Below are positions 1 through 8,300 of a stretch of 64,000 nucleotides of DNA, piece by piece. A model generated the notes under the pieces. It was not told the origin of the DNA. It made no database searches and saw only the letters and a list, made by a program, of their open reading frames with translations. How positions within the stretch are numbered: position 1 is the stretch's first letter; each line of letters opens with the position of its first letter. Source of the DNA: Exiguobacterium aurantiacum (GTDB taxonomy: Bacteria > Bacillota > Bacilli > Exiguobacteriales > Exiguobacteriaceae); assembly GCF_001766415.1 (NCBI RefSeq), contig NZ_MKXO01000001.1, positions 620,001 through 684,000 of the forward strand. Reading direction: 5' to 3'. Both the position numbers and the translations under genes were made by a program.

Positions 1-11
1 CATTGTTTCAA
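1..11 (-). CDS. Possible first codons of the next gene, cut by the window edge
   Basis: A TTG codon at 11 to 9 is preceded by the good ribosome-binding site AGAGGTG with a six-base spacer; an ATG at 3 to 1 is in the same region but too far from that site. Only three codons are visible, so the product cannot be identified. In Bacillus the gene after this transporter is usually an M16-type peptidase (ymfF), but nothing in these bases tests that. Confidence 0.35.
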
Positions 12-23
12 TTGTCTCACCTC

Positions 24-35
24 TACACCAGTATA
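24..35. promoter_or_regulatory. Operator-like palindrome, second copy
   Basis: Minus-strand TATACTGGTGTA. It differs by one base from TATACCGGTGTA at 4856-4867 in front of the transporter lipoprotein gene. It sits just before the ribosome-binding site of the gene starting at the left edge. TATACT could also serve as a -10 box, although no good -35 is seen. I infer it is bound by the same regulator as the other copy, possibly the GntR protein encoded nearby. Confidence 0.4.
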
Positions 36-37
36 AC

Positions 38-73
38 AAAAAAGGTTGTTTGACTTAAGCGTCAAACAACCTT
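38..73 (-). terminator. Rho-independent terminator after the transporter operon
   Basis: On the minus strand a perfect 13-base stem (AAGGTTGTTTGAC and its complement, loop of six) runs into a T6 tract. It begins about 30 bases after the stop of the last permease gene and should end the importer transcript. Confidence 0.85.
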
Positions 74-103
74 GGCAAAACGAGACATATGTCCTTTCCC
101 TCG

Positions 104-1063
104 TCAGCGTTTCCCTTTAATATACGGGATACCAACTGATCTCGGAGCGTCCGCTCGTCCGACGACACCTGCTAGGGCGAGGATCGTCAACGCGTACGGC
201 GCGATCAAGAGCAATACTTGCGGTACGTTATTGATGACCGGCAAGTTACTGCCGATGATCGATAGCGCTTGGGCGAACCCGAAGAATAAACCAGCGCCTA
301 GGGCACCGAGCGGGTTCCATTTTCCGAAGATCATCGCGGCAATGGCGAGGAAACCTTGTCCGACGATCGTCGTCCCACTGAAGTTGGTCGTAACCGTGAC
401 GGCATAGACCGCACCAGCCAAACCACCGAACGCACCTGAGAGCATGACGCCCATGAAGCGCATCTTCGTGACGTTGATCCCCATCGTGTCCGCCGCCATC
501 GGATGCTCACCGACCGAACGAAGGCGAAGACCGAACGGCGTCTTGAAGATGACGAACCAGACGACGAACGCGAGGATGATCGCGATGAACGACGTGTATT
601 GGACGTTGATGAAGAACATGCGGAGCACCGGGATGTCCGACAGAATCGGCACGTTCTCTTTGGCGATCCGATATTCGATGAAATCGGTCTGTCCTTTATT
701 GTAAAGAACCCGAACGACGAAGATGGCGAGCCCGACGGCAAGCATGTTGATTGCGACACCGAGAACGGTTTGGTCAGCCCGCCAGAGGATGGCAGGAACG
801 GCCAAGAATAGCGAGAACAGCGCGCCGACGACCATGGCGATCAACAGTGAGAGCCACGGGCTGAGCCCGCCAAATCCCATATCGGTCAGTGTGAGCGTGA
901 CGATGATCCCCGTCGCCGCACCGATGACCATGATGCCTTCTAGAGCGATGTTGACGACACCCGAACGTTCACTGAAAATGCCGCCGAGCGCCGCGATGAT
1001 GAGTGGAGTCGCATAGGCTAACGCAACCGGAACGACGATGTAGAGTACTTCTAAGAAGCTCAT
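104..1063 (-). CDS. nupQ: Nucleoside-type ABC transporter permease (NupQ-like)
   Basis: This 319-residue, very hydrophobic protein has about eight to ten predicted membrane segments and belongs to the BPD_transp_2 permease family used by BmpA-linked nucleoside importers. It would form the transmembrane channel together with the permease encoded just upstream. The central stretch with GLRLRSVGEHPMAADTMG matches the cytoplasmic coupling loop typical of the family. The ATG overlaps the TGA of the preceding permease gene by four bases and has a strong AAAGGAG site. The C-terminal GIPYIKGKR is as in Bacillus YufQ-type proteins. The substrate is inferred from family and partner genes: guanosine or another nucleoside. 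It is the last gene before a terminator. Confidence 0.9.
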   Translation of the reverse strand: MSFLEVLYIVVPVALAYATPLIIAALGGIFSERSGVVNIALEGIMVIGAATGIIVTLTLTDMGFGGLSPWLSLLIAMVVGALFSLFLAVPAILWRADQTVLGVAINMLAVGLAIFVVRVLYNKGQTDFIEYRIAKENVPILSDIPVLRMFFINVQYTSFIAIILAFVVWFVIFKTPFGLRLRSVGEHPMAADTMGINVTKMRFMGVMLSGAFGGLAGAVYAVTVTTNFSGTTIVGQGFLAIAAMIFGKWNPLGALGAGLFFGFAQALSIIGSNLPVINNVPQVLLLIAPYALTILALAGVVGRADAPRSVGIPYIKGKR

Positions 1064-2124
1064 TTTTTCTCCACTCCTTTCTTACGGTTTCCTTTAAGTT
1101 TTTCAATCACATAGTTTAAAGCATACCCTGACGCCACGAAGATGACGATGGCGGCAATGATGACTTTGACGAGTTCAGACGGGATGTTGGCCCCGAGTTG
1201 CATCGCAAGTCCGCCGATGTTAAGCCCGGCGAACAAGATGGCTGCCAGGAAGACACCGACCGCCGTGTTCGCACCGAGCAGGGCGACAGCGATCCCGTCG
1301 AATCCGACGCCGGTGAACGACGCGCTGAGCGTCATTCCGTTGAACGTCCCGAGACCTTCCATCGCGCCGGCAAGTCCGGCGAACATTCCAGAGATGACGA
1401 ACGAGAGAATGATGTTCCGGTTAACGCTCATCCCCGCATATTGCGAGGCGTGTTTGTTAAATCCGACGGCACGAAGCTCATACCCGAGCGTCGTCCGTTG
1501 TAAGATGTAGTAATAGACGATCGCTGCGAGCACGGCGATGAGAATACCCCAGTGCAGACGCGAGAACGTCGTCAATTCTTGCAACATCGGTGAGGCGAGC
1601 GAGGCCGAGTCTTTAATATCTTCGGTCCGTTCGTTCGTCACACCGATGACACTACGCAAAATCGCGTTCGTCGTGTAGAGGGCGATATAGTTCATCATGA
1701 TTGACGTGATAACTTCATGGACGTGGAACTTGGCTTTCAAGAAACCAGGAACGAACGCCCATAGCGCTGCCGCGAACATGGCCGCGAGAAGCGCGAGCGG
1801 CAAGTGAATGAACATCGGCAAGTCAAAATTGATCCCGACATAAACCGCTGCCACCCACCCGATCAAGACTTGACCTTCGACCCCGATGTTGAACAGTCCG
1901 GTCCGGAACGCGAACGCGACGGCCAAACCTGAGAAAATGAGCGGTGCTGCCGCACGGAGCGTCTCACCGATCGCATACGGGCTGCCGACCATGCCGCTGA
2001 AAAGTGATGAGAACCCTTGGACCGGGTTGTAACCACCGATGAGCATGACGATCGCACCGACAAGTAGTCCCATCAAGATCGACAAAAGCGGGATGAGAAG
2101 TCGATTATATGCTAGCTTGTTCAT
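1060..2124 (-). CDS. nupP: Nucleoside-type ABC transporter permease (NupP-like)
   Basis: A 354-residue inner-membrane permease of the BPD_transp_2 family, with about ten hydrophobic segments and the family loop GYELRAVGFNKHASQYAGM around residues 215-233. It would pair with the following permease to make a heterodimeric channel energised by the double-domain ATPase encoded upstream. The C-terminus is lysine-rich (KLKGNRKKGVEKK), as expected for a cytoplasmic tail. Start and stop overlap both neighbours by four bases, so the three genes are translationally coupled. The function is assigned from family and operon; the exact nucleoside is not visible in the sequence. Confidence 0.9.
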   Translation of the reverse strand: MNKLAYNRLLIPLLSILMGLLVGAIVMLIGGYNPVQGFSSLFSGMVGSPYAIGETLRAAAPLIFSGLAVAFAFRTGLFNIGVEGQVLIGWVAAVYVGINFDLPMFIHLPLALLAAMFAAALWAFVPGFLKAKFHVHEVITSIMMNYIALYTTNAILRSVIGVTNERTEDIKDSASLASPMLQELTTFSRLHWGILIAVLAAIVYYYILQRTTLGYELRAVGFNKHASQYAGMSVNRNIILSFVISGMFAGLAGAMEGLGTFNGMTLSASFTGVGFDGIAVALLGANTAVGVFLAAILFAGLNIGGLAMQLGANIPSELVKVIIAAIVIFVASGYALNYVIEKLKGNRKKGVEKK

Positions 2125-3647
2125 ACTGTTTCTTCCCCTCTCTTACCGCCGGCCATCAAGAAGCCAAGCTCTTGCTCGGTCGTTTCTTTCGGATCGCGAA
2201 TTCCGACGATCTTTCCTTCGTATAAAACGGCGATCCGGTCGGAGACGTGAAGGATTTCTTCAAGCTCGAACGAGATGAGCAGGACGGCACGTCCTTTCTC
2301 CCGTTCTTTAATGAGTTGCTCGTGAATGAATTCGATGGCTCCGACATCGAGCCCCCGTGTCGGTTGCGCGGCGATCAACAAGTCTGGTGACCGGTCGACT
2401 TCCCGGGCGATGATCGCTTTTTGCTGGTTACCGCCAGATAGAGCACGGGCCGGCACGTCGATCGATGGAGTTCGGACGTCAAACTTCTCAATCAACGCTT
2501 TCGCTTTCTCAGCGACGGCTTTATAGTTCATCAAGCCACGCTTTGAGAACGGCTCTTTATAGTACGTTTGGAGCACCATATTGTCACGGATCGAGTAGTC
2601 GAGGACGAGTCCGTGCTTGTGACGGTCTTGTGGGATGTGCCCGACACCGGACTCTGTCACTTTACGCGGCGTGAAGCCGGTCACGTCTTTCCCGTTCAAT
2701 AAGATTTTACCTGCTTCAGGCTTTTTCAGACCTGAAAGCGCTTCAATTAATTCGGTCTGACCGTTCCCGTCGATCCCGGCGATACCGAGAATCTCTCCAG
2801 AACGAATTTGTAAATCCAAGCCCTCGACGACTTTCAGTCCGCGGCTGTCTTTGACGACGAGCTGTTGAACGTCGAGCACGACTTGCTGTGGATTTGCCTT
2901 GGAATATTCCGCATCAAAGTTTACCTCACGCCCGACCATCATCTCGGCTAAGCTATCTTCATTCACGGTCTCGTCGACTTCGACGGTACCGATATAGCGT
3001 CCGCGACGAATGACCGTACAGCGGTCGGCGACTTGCATGATTTCTTTTAATTTATGCGTGATCAAGATGATCGATTTGCCTTCTTCAATGAGCCGCTTCA
3101 TGATTTGAATGAGTTCTTGGATTTCTTGCGGCGTCAAAACAGCGGTCGGCTCATCAAAAATCAAGATTTCAGCCCCGCGGTAAAGCGTTTTTAAAATTTC
3201 GACACGTTGTTGCATCCCAACCGAAATATCCTCGATTTTAGCATCAGGATCGATGCGAAGACCGTATTGCTCCGAGATGTCCATTACTTTTTTACGAGCC
3301 GTCGCCCGGTCGACCGTCAATCCACTTCTCGGTTCAGACCCGAGGATGATGTTCTCGGTCACCGTGAACTTCTCGACGAGCATGAAGTGTTGGTGTACCA
3401 TGCCGATTCCAAGTTCGTTGGCGATGTTCGGATTTTCAATATTCACTTTCTCCCCGCGCACTCGAATCTCTCCACCTTCTGGTTGGTAGAGACCGAACAA
3501 GACGTTCATAAGCGTTGATTTCCCGGCACCGTTCTCGCCGAGCAGCGCATGAATCTCGCCTTTGCGAAGTTGGAGGGTGATGTTGTCGTTGGCTACGAAC
3601 GTTCCGAACTCTTTGCGAATATTGAGCATTTCAATTACATATTCCAA
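2121..3647 (-). CDS. nupO: ABC transporter ATPase with two nucleotide-binding domains (NupO-like)
   Basis: This 508-residue cytoplasmic protein carries two ABC ATPase domains, the arrangement typical of sugar and nucleoside importers such as YufO/NupO. Domain one has Walker [10 protein letters not shown] near residue 38, the signature-like [12 protein letters not shown] and Walker [12 protein letters not shown] near 165. Domain two has a degenerate Walker A ([10 protein letters not shown], no GKS/T lysine), [15 protein letters not shown] and [12 protein letters not shown], where the Walker B is also atypical. Such asymmetry, with one active and one weakened site, is usual in this subfamily. 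It starts at TTG, supported by GGTGG six bases upstream. It powers the two permeases encoded downstream. Confidence 0.92.
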   Translation of the reverse strand: MEYVIEMLNIRKEFGTFVANDNITLQLRKGEIHALLGENGAGKSTLMNVLFGLYQPEGGEIRVRGEKVNIENPNIANELGIGMVHQHFMLVEKFTVTENIILGSEPRSGLTVDRATARKKVMDISEQYGLRIDPDAKIEDISVGMQQRVEILKTLYRGAEILIFDEPTAVLTPQEIQELIQIMKRLIEEGKSIILITHKLKEIMQVADRCTVIRRGRYIGTVEVDETVNEDSLAEMMVGREVNFDAEYSKANPQQVVLDVQQLVVKDSRGLKVVEGLDLQIRSGEILGIAGIDGNGQTELIEALSGLKKPEAGKILLNGKDVTGFTPRKVTESGVGHIPQDRHKHGLVLDYSIRDNMVLQTYYKEPFSKRGLMNYKAVAEKAKALIEKFDVRTPSIDVPARALSGGNQQKAIIAREVDRSPDLLIAAQPTRGLDVGAIEFIHEQLIKEREKGRAVLLISFELEEILHVSDRIAVLYEGKIVGIRDPKETTEQELGFLMAGGKRGEETV

Positions 3648-3708
3648 GAAAGTCCACCCCTAACTTTAAGTAAAGGGAGACCGCATGGGTCCCCCCTAAC
3701 TTAATGAA

Positions 3709-4797
3709 TTATTTTACTGTTTTCATGAACTCTTCGAACTCAGCGTCAGTCGCTGGCGCCGTAAGTTCTCCGTCGATCAACTGTTGACGGTACTCTTCTA
3801 CTTTGTCAAGAATCTCAGCAGATACGTGCTTGTCAGATGTTTCAGCGATACCGACGCCGTCATCTTTCAAACCGAATTCGATGATATCGCCACCTGGGAA
3901 GTTTCCATCCATCGTCTGTTTCGATACTTCGTAAGTTGCCGTATCAACACGTTTGACCATTGAAGTAAGGGTTACGTTTTCAGGAAGTCCTTCTTCGTAC
4001 TGGTCACGGTCAACGCCGATGACCCATACGTCTTCGCCGTTCTTCTTACGGTTTTTCGCTTCTGTGAAGACACCTACACCCGTTCCGCCTGCTGCGTGAT
4101 AGATGATGTCAGAGCCTGCTCCATACATCCCTGAAGAGATTGCCGTTCCTTTTTCAGCCGAGTTGAAGTCTTCAGCGTACTTGACGTCAATTGTCGCGTC
4201 TGGGTTGACGGCCATGACGCCCGCTTTATATCCATTTTCGAACTTTTTGATCAAGTCTGACTCGACGCCGCCGATGAAACCGACTTTGTCCGTTTTCGTT
4301 GTGAGACCTGCGACGACACCGACGAGGAACGAACCTTCTTGTTCTTTAAACGTGATCGACGCGACGTTCGGTGCGTCAACGACCATGTCGACGAGCGCGA
4401 AGTTGTTGTCTGGGAACTGCTCGGCAACTTTCTGGATATCTTCACCCATCAAGAAACCGATACCGTAGATCAAGTTGAAGTTATCGCGTGCCAATTGTTG
4501 CAAGTTTGGCTGATAGTCCGCTTGTTTTGAAGATTGAAGATATTTGAAGCCTTCGTTTTCAGTCAAGTTGTTGTCTGCTCCGAACTTCTGAAGACCTTCC
4601 CAAGCTGATTGGTTGAACGATTTGTCGTCAACGCCGCCAGTATCGGTTACCATCGCGACTTTGAAGTCGCTGCCTTCTCCGCCTTCGCCATTTGAAGTAG
4701 TACCTTCGTTGTCATCCCCACCGCATGCTGCAAGTACTGTTGAGAGCGTGAGACCTGCTGCTAAAGCTGAAAGAATCGTTTTTTTCTTGTTCATCAT
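3709..4797 (-). CDS. nupN: BMP-family substrate-binding lipoprotein (NupN-like)
   Basis: A 362-residue secreted lipoprotein of the Bmp/Med family, the nucleoside-binding component of the adjacent importer. The N-terminus has a lysine-rich start, a hydrophobic stretch and the lipobox LAAC at residues about 22-25, followed by an acidic, serine/glycine linker. The body holds family landmarks DTGGVDDKSFNQSAWEGL, YGIGFLMGED and AGGTGVGVF. After lipid modification the protein would sit on the outer face of the membrane. The first of two adjacent ATGs (4797 and 4794) has AAAGGGG ten bases upstream. A catabolite-responsive element and an operator-like palindrome lie in the upstream gap, so both carbon state and a specific repressor may control the operon. 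Confidence 0.92.
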   Translation of the reverse strand: MMNKKKTILSALAAGLTLSTVLAACGGDDNEGTTSNGEGGEGSDFKVAMVTDTGGVDDKSFNQSAWEGLQKFGADNNLTENEGFKYLQSSKQADYQPNLQQLARDNFNLIYGIGFLMGEDIQKVAEQFPDNNFALVDMVVDAPNVASITFKEQEGSFLVGVVAGLTTKTDKVGFIGGVESDLIKKFENGYKAGVMAVNPDATIDVKYAEDFNSAEKGTAISSGMYGAGSDIIYHAAGGTGVGVFTEAKNRKKNGEDVWVIGVDRDQYEEGLPENVTLTSMVKRVDTATYEVSKQTMDGNFPGGDIIEFGLKDDGVGIAETSDKHVSAEILDKVEEYRQQLIDGELTAPATDAEFEEFMKTVK

Positions 4798-4855
4798 CGT
4801 CGTGTTTCCCCTTTCGGATCATAACAATTAAGGTTGTCATGTCATCAGTCGTCTT

Positions 4856-4867
4856 TACACCGGTATA
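4856..4867. promoter_or_regulatory. Operator-like palindrome upstream of the importer operon
   Basis: Minus-strand TATACCGGTGTA is an inverted repeat with one mismatch. It lies about 60 bases before the lipoprotein start codon and directly abuts a catabolite-responsive element. A near-identical site occurs at 24-35. The size and symmetry suit a GntR dimer, and a GntR gene lies immediately upstream, so I infer it is that regulator's operator. TATACC may also act as the -10, but I see no convincing -35. Confidence 0.5.
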
Positions 4868-4881
4868 AGAAAGCGCTTTCA
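4868..4881. promoter_or_regulatory. Catabolite-responsive element (CcpA site)
   Basis: Minus-strand TGAAAGCGCTTTCT matches the B. subtilis cre consensus TGWAANCGNTNWCA at 13 of 14 positions and is strongly palindromic. It lies in the gap between the GntR gene and the transporter lipoprotein gene. This suggests CcpA control of nucleoside uptake by carbon-source availability. Confidence 0.6.
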
Positions 4882-4925
4882 CGCCATTACCCAAAAATAA
4901 CTATTTCCGCTTTACAAGAACTTGC

Positions 4926-5645
4926 TTAGACGCGTTTACGAACGACGTGGAAGTCGAAGCGGTCCGCTCGGAAAAAGTTTGCCGAATCGAGCAACGGTAA
5001 ATCGCTCTCATCGTAATGCAGTTGTTTTAAAGCGAGTAACGGTTGGTCCGTTTGAAGTTGGGTCGAGATCTCTGAACTCACACTCGGTTCGATGTGCGTG
5101 ATCGCGTATGCGACCCGACGTCCTACCTCTTTTTCAAGCGCATCGAATAACGACTTTCCTTCTGTCAACGCTTCAGGATTAGAGACGAGATGGGCTGGAA
5201 TTTTATCCACACAGTAAACGACCGGTGTTTCATCTGCATAACGAATCCGGACAATCCGATAAATCGGTGAGTTCGGTTCAATTTTCAGACGCTCGGCTTC
5301 TCTCTCTGTCGCTAACACTTTTTCGGCCACCAATACTTTTGTTCCTGGTGTCATCTTGGCGCGCATGATCATGTCCGTGACACTGAACAGTTCCTCGATC
5401 CCAGAAGTGAATGGGGGTTTTGAACTGATGAATGTACCGACACCATGTTTCCGCACGACAAATTTCTCGTCTTCGAGAATGCGAAGCGCTTCTCGGAGCG
5501 TCGCTCGACTGACTCCTAGTTGCTTCGACAACTCGAATTCTGAAGGAAGTTTCTCTCCTTCACGATAGACACCATCGTCGATATCCTGCTTGATTTTCTC
5601 AATCACGCGAAGATAGAGCAAGCGATGATCGAGCTTGATCGACAT
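4926..5645 (-). CDS. nupR: GntR-family transcriptional regulator with UTRA domain (YmfC/NupR-like)
   Basis: This 239-residue DNA-binding protein has an N-terminal GntR winged helix at about residues 8-75 (EGEKLPSEFELSKQLGVSR then LREALRILEDEKFV) and a C-terminal UTRA ligand-binding domain. It belongs to the HutC subfamily. The ATG at 5645 has AGGTGG eight bases upstream; an in-frame GTG at 5657 overlaps that site and is rejected. It stands between ftsK and the nucleoside importer, the same place as B. subtilis ymfC, so it probably represses the importer in response to a small ligand. That role is inferred from position and from the palindromes near the operon. Its own sigma-A-type promoter lies upstream. 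Confidence 0.85.
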   Translation of the reverse strand: MSIKLDHRLLYLRVIEKIKQDIDDGVYREGEKLPSEFELSKQLGVSRATLREALRILEDEKFVVRKHGVGTFISSKPPFTSGIEELFSVTDMIMRAKMTPGTKVLVAEKVLATEREAERLKIEPNSPIYRIVRIRYADETPVVYCVDKIPAHLVSNPEALTEGKSLFDALEKEVGRRVAYAITHIEPSVSSEISTQLQTDQPLLALKQLHYDESDLPLLDSANFFRADRFDFHVVRKRV

Positions 5646-5717
5646 GGGCCTCACCACCTTTACCTATTTCTTACCAGTGCTCAGACATCTGACGTATGAA
5701 TGTCCTTGCCAATTCTA

Positions 5718-5746
5718 AGTATAGGGATTCCGTAAAAAGAACGCAA
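5718..5746 (-). promoter_or_regulatory. Sigma-A promoter for the GntR gene
   Basis: On the minus strand TTGCGT (5746-5741) and TATACT (5723-5718) are separated by exactly 17 bases. The -10 lies about 70 bases before the start codon. A TATACC half-site matching the importer palindrome sits about 50 bases further upstream (5796-5801), which might allow autoregulation. Confidence 0.7.
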
Positions 5747-5870
5747 TACTTTTTTGTTCGGAATCAAGGAAATGTTTTAAAGCCAAGGGATTATGTATAC
5801 CACTTAGTCTATATTACCTGTTCTACGAGTGTTTGAAAAGAAATCGTAAAATGAAAACGGTATTAAAAAA

Positions 5871-5892
5871 TGAAAGCGTTTCAACGTTTTCA
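5871..5892. repeat. 22-base inverted repeat with cre-like sequence
   Basis: TGAAAGCGTT, a two-base spacer, then AACGTTTTCA: arms of ten with one mismatch. The left arm resembles a catabolite-responsive element, and a related TGAAAACG lies 19 bases away at 5852-5859. It falls in the otherwise gene-free stretch 5646-6049 between ftsK and the GntR gene, about 125 bases upstream of the GntR -35. No small ORF with a ribosome-binding site is evident there. Its role is unknown. Confidence 0.45.
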
Positions 5893-6000
5893 GTAGTATG
5901 TCTCAATAGGTCATATAGTCCAGATGTGCTATATAACTTCTACTGTACATGTTTATCCGACGCGAGGTAACTGAATTGACGATACTTTTAAAAATAAACA

Positions 6001-6045
6001 AAAAACGAACTATTTCGAACGCATTCGTCCTTATAGTTCGTTTTT
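6001..6045. terminator. Terminator after ftsK, symmetric enough to work both ways
   Basis: Thirteen-base arms (AAAAACGAACTAT and its complement) enclose a loop of about 19 bases. On the minus strand the hairpin is followed by a T-rich tail and lies within 50 bases of the ftsK stop codon. Confidence 0.8.
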
Positions 6046-6049
6046 CGTA

Positions 6050-8239
6050 TTATGCATCTTGTTGGTTAATGAGTACTTTCCGTGGCTTCGATCCTTCCGA
6101 AGGACCGACGTACCCTGCTTGTTCGAGCGAATCAATCAAGCGGGCCGCCCGGTTATAACCGATTCGGAATCTTCGTTGAATCATCGAAGTCGACGCCGTT
6201 TCTTGCGTCAAGATGAATTGGACGACTTCTTCGAATAATGAGTCGTCCGAGTCGATCGTCGTCACTTCTTCTTCTTTTGGCATCATCGCCTCGACGTACT
6301 GGGCCCGCTGCTGGGCGATGACATGGTTGACGACCGTCTCGACTTCCTGATCGGATACGAACGCCCCTTGGACGCGTACCGGCTTGTTCATTCCGTTCGC
6401 AAGCATGAGCATATCACCTCGCCCGAGCAGCTTCTCAGCCCCCCCGCCGTCGAGGATCGTTCTTGAATCGGTCGCTGACGAGACCGCGAACGCGATCCGT
6501 GATGGGATGTTCGCTTTAATGACACCCGTGATGACGTCGACGGATGGACGTTGCGTGGCGAGCACCATATGGATACCGGCCGCTCGTGCCATCTGGGCGA
6601 GCCGCATAATCGCGTCCTCGACGTCGTTTGAGGCGACCATCATCAAGTCGGCCAACTCATCCACGATGACGACGATGAACGGGAGCCGTTTAGCGTCTTC
6701 GTCCTCTGACTTGTCGACGAGGTCGTTGTAGCCCTCGATGTTACGGACACCGTAGCGGCTAAACAGCTCGTAGCGGCGCTCCATCTCGGCAACGACTTGC
6801 TTGAGCGCTTGAGCCGCTTTTTTCGGATCCGTCACGACCGGCGTCAATAAATGCGGGACGCCGTTGTAGACGTTCAACTCGACCATCTTCGGGTCGATCA
6901 TCATGAGGCGGACTTGATCTGGCCGCGTCCGCATCAAAATAGACACGATCATCCCATTGATACAGACCGACTTCCCGGAGCCGGTCGACCCTGCGACGAG
7001 TAGATGAGGCATCTTGTTCAACGCGATCGTGACCGTCTCACCGCTAATACTGCGACCGAGCGCGACGAGGAGCGGTGCCTCATCGCGTTTGACAGGCTCC
7101 GCTTCTAACACCTCACGCAGACAGACCGGCGCGACTTCTTGGTTCGGGACTTCGATGCCGATGGCCGCCTTCCCTGGGATCGGTGCTTCGATGCGAATGT
7201 CTTTGGCGGCAAGTGCGAGTGCGAGATCATCACTCAATGAGGTGATCCGGCTCACTTTGACGCCGATGTCCGGTTGCAGCTCGTACTTCGTGACAGTCGG
7301 ACCGAGATGGATTTTGAGCACTTTCACCCCGACGCCGAACGACTTGAGCGTTTGGACGAGTTTCGTTGCGTTCGCCTTCAATCGTACGTTCTCTCCTGAC
7401 AAGTCGGTCACGACCGGTTCACTTAAAATCGTGAACTTCGGCAATTCGTATGTCGCAGACACGTCCTGAGCCGCTGTCATCATCATGTCCTCGGTCGGGA
7501 TATCTGATACGACCTCGCTCTTCACGGTCTCGTCAGACACTTTCTGACGCTTCTCGGCGTCGATGGTCTCACTAAACCCGACAATCGGAATATCATGCAT
7601 GACGACGGCGTCCGCCTCGGCCTCCACTTCTTGAGGCTTAGCTGTTGATTCGGACGCGCGTGCGTCGACCCGCTTCTTCTCAGTCGGTTTCGGTTTGGCG
7701 GGTGTACGTTCTCGGTCACGCCATTCTTGTTTAATCGCAACGAAACTTTCGAGCAACCGGTTCCCGATTGTCCGCCAAATCGCCGGAGACAGAAGCGAGA
7801 CACCGACGACGAGGCTGATGATGCCAAGGAAGATAATCCCGAAGTCCGATAGCAAGTATTGGTTCAATCCGTAGAGCGCCCCGTTCACCACTCCCCGTTC
7901 CGTTCCCCACACCATGTCCCCGAACAATAGGAAGGACACGAACAGCAGGAAGATACCGGCTCGTTGGATCGGACGGAAATCGTTCAAGAATACGAGCAAG
8001 ATGAATGCGACGATCAAATATGTGAGTGCACCCCAGCCCCCAAACAGCGTCGTCGCAAACGTCGCTGTCTGAGTCCCGACCCAGCCGAACTCGAACAGCG
8101 AAAAGATGAACGCGATCATCGACAAGATAAAGCCGGCCCAACCATATGTACGAAGTGGGATTGGCTGTTTCCGCTTACGATTCCTCGTCGTCGGTCGCGG
8201 CTTACGCTTCACCGGGGTCTTTCTCGTTTTTTGTGCCAA
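6050..8239 (-). CDS. ftsK: DNA translocase of the FtsK/SpoIIIE family
   Basis: This 729-residue protein is an ATP-driven DNA pump that clears chromosomal DNA from the division septum. The N-terminus is very basic (about residues 1-30), followed by four hydrophobic segments up to about residue 165 and a charged linker. The motor domain has Walker A GSTGSGKS, Walker [12 protein letters not shown] and LATQRPS. The C-terminal gamma winged helix (about 665-729, ending [12 protein letters not shown]) reads orienting DNA sequences. It starts at TTG, with AGGAGG eight bases upstream. The position beside the RNase J gene corresponds to B. subtilis spoIIIE, but tepA and ylzJ are absent. With no sporulation genes nearby, I infer a vegetative segregation role. 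Confidence 0.95.
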   Translation of the reverse strand: MAQKTRKTPVKRKPRPTTRNRKRKQPIPLRTYGWAGFILSMIAFIFSLFEFGWVGTQTATFATTLFGGWGALTYLIVAFILLVFLNDFRPIQRAGIFLLFVSFLLFGDMVWGTERGVVNGALYGLNQYLLSDFGIIFLGIISLVVGVSLLSPAIWRTIGNRLLESFVAIKQEWRDRERTPAKPKPTEKKRVDARASESTAKPQEVEAEADAVVMHDIPIVGFSETIDAEKRQKVSDETVKSEVVSDIPTEDMMMTAAQDVSATYELPKFTILSEPVVTDLSGENVRLKANATKLVQTLKSFGVGVKVLKIHLGPTVTKYELQPDIGVKVSRITSLSDDLALALAAKDIRIEAPIPGKAAIGIEVPNQEVAPVCLREVLEAEPVKRDEAPLLVALGRSISGETVTIALNKMPHLLVAGSTGSGKSVCINGMIVSILMRTRPDQVRLMMIDPKMVELNVYNGVPHLLTPVVTDPKKAAQALKQVVAEMERRYELFSRYGVRNIEGYNDLVDKSEDEDAKRLPFIVVIVDELADLMMVASNDVEDAIMRLAQMARAAGIHMVLATQRPSVDVITGVIKANIPSRIAFAVSSATDSRTILDGGGAEKLLGRGDMLMLANGMNKPVRVQGAFVSDQEVETVVNHVIAQQRAQYVEAMMPKEEEVTTIDSDDSLFEEVVQFILTQETASTSMIQRRFRIGYNRAARLIDSLEQAGYVGPSEGSKPRKVLINQQDA

Positions 8240-8253
8240 CTTCTATTCCTCCT

Positions 8254-8288
8254 AAAAAAAGAGGCAAAAGTCAGATGACTTTTGCCTC
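8254..8288 (-). terminator. Terminator between RNase J and ftsK
   Basis: A perfect 13-base stem (GAGGCAAAAGTCA and complement, two-base loop) is followed by T7 on the minus strand. The T tract ends only a couple of bases before the AGGAGG site of ftsK, so any ftsK transcript arriving from upstream must read through it. Confidence 0.9.
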
Positions 8289-8300
8289 GATCTCAATTCT

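Noticed and set aside
72-407. Open frames on the plus strand throughout, some over 200 codons (for example 27129-27923 opposite polC and 20925-21566 opposite infB)
   Set aside because: They are antisense to clearly conserved genes, show biased low-complexity composition and lack convincing ribosome-binding sites.
2700-2960. Second ATPase domain of the importer as a damaged gene
   Set aside because: The degenerate Walker A in the second domain is usual for this double-domain subfamily and the frame is intact.
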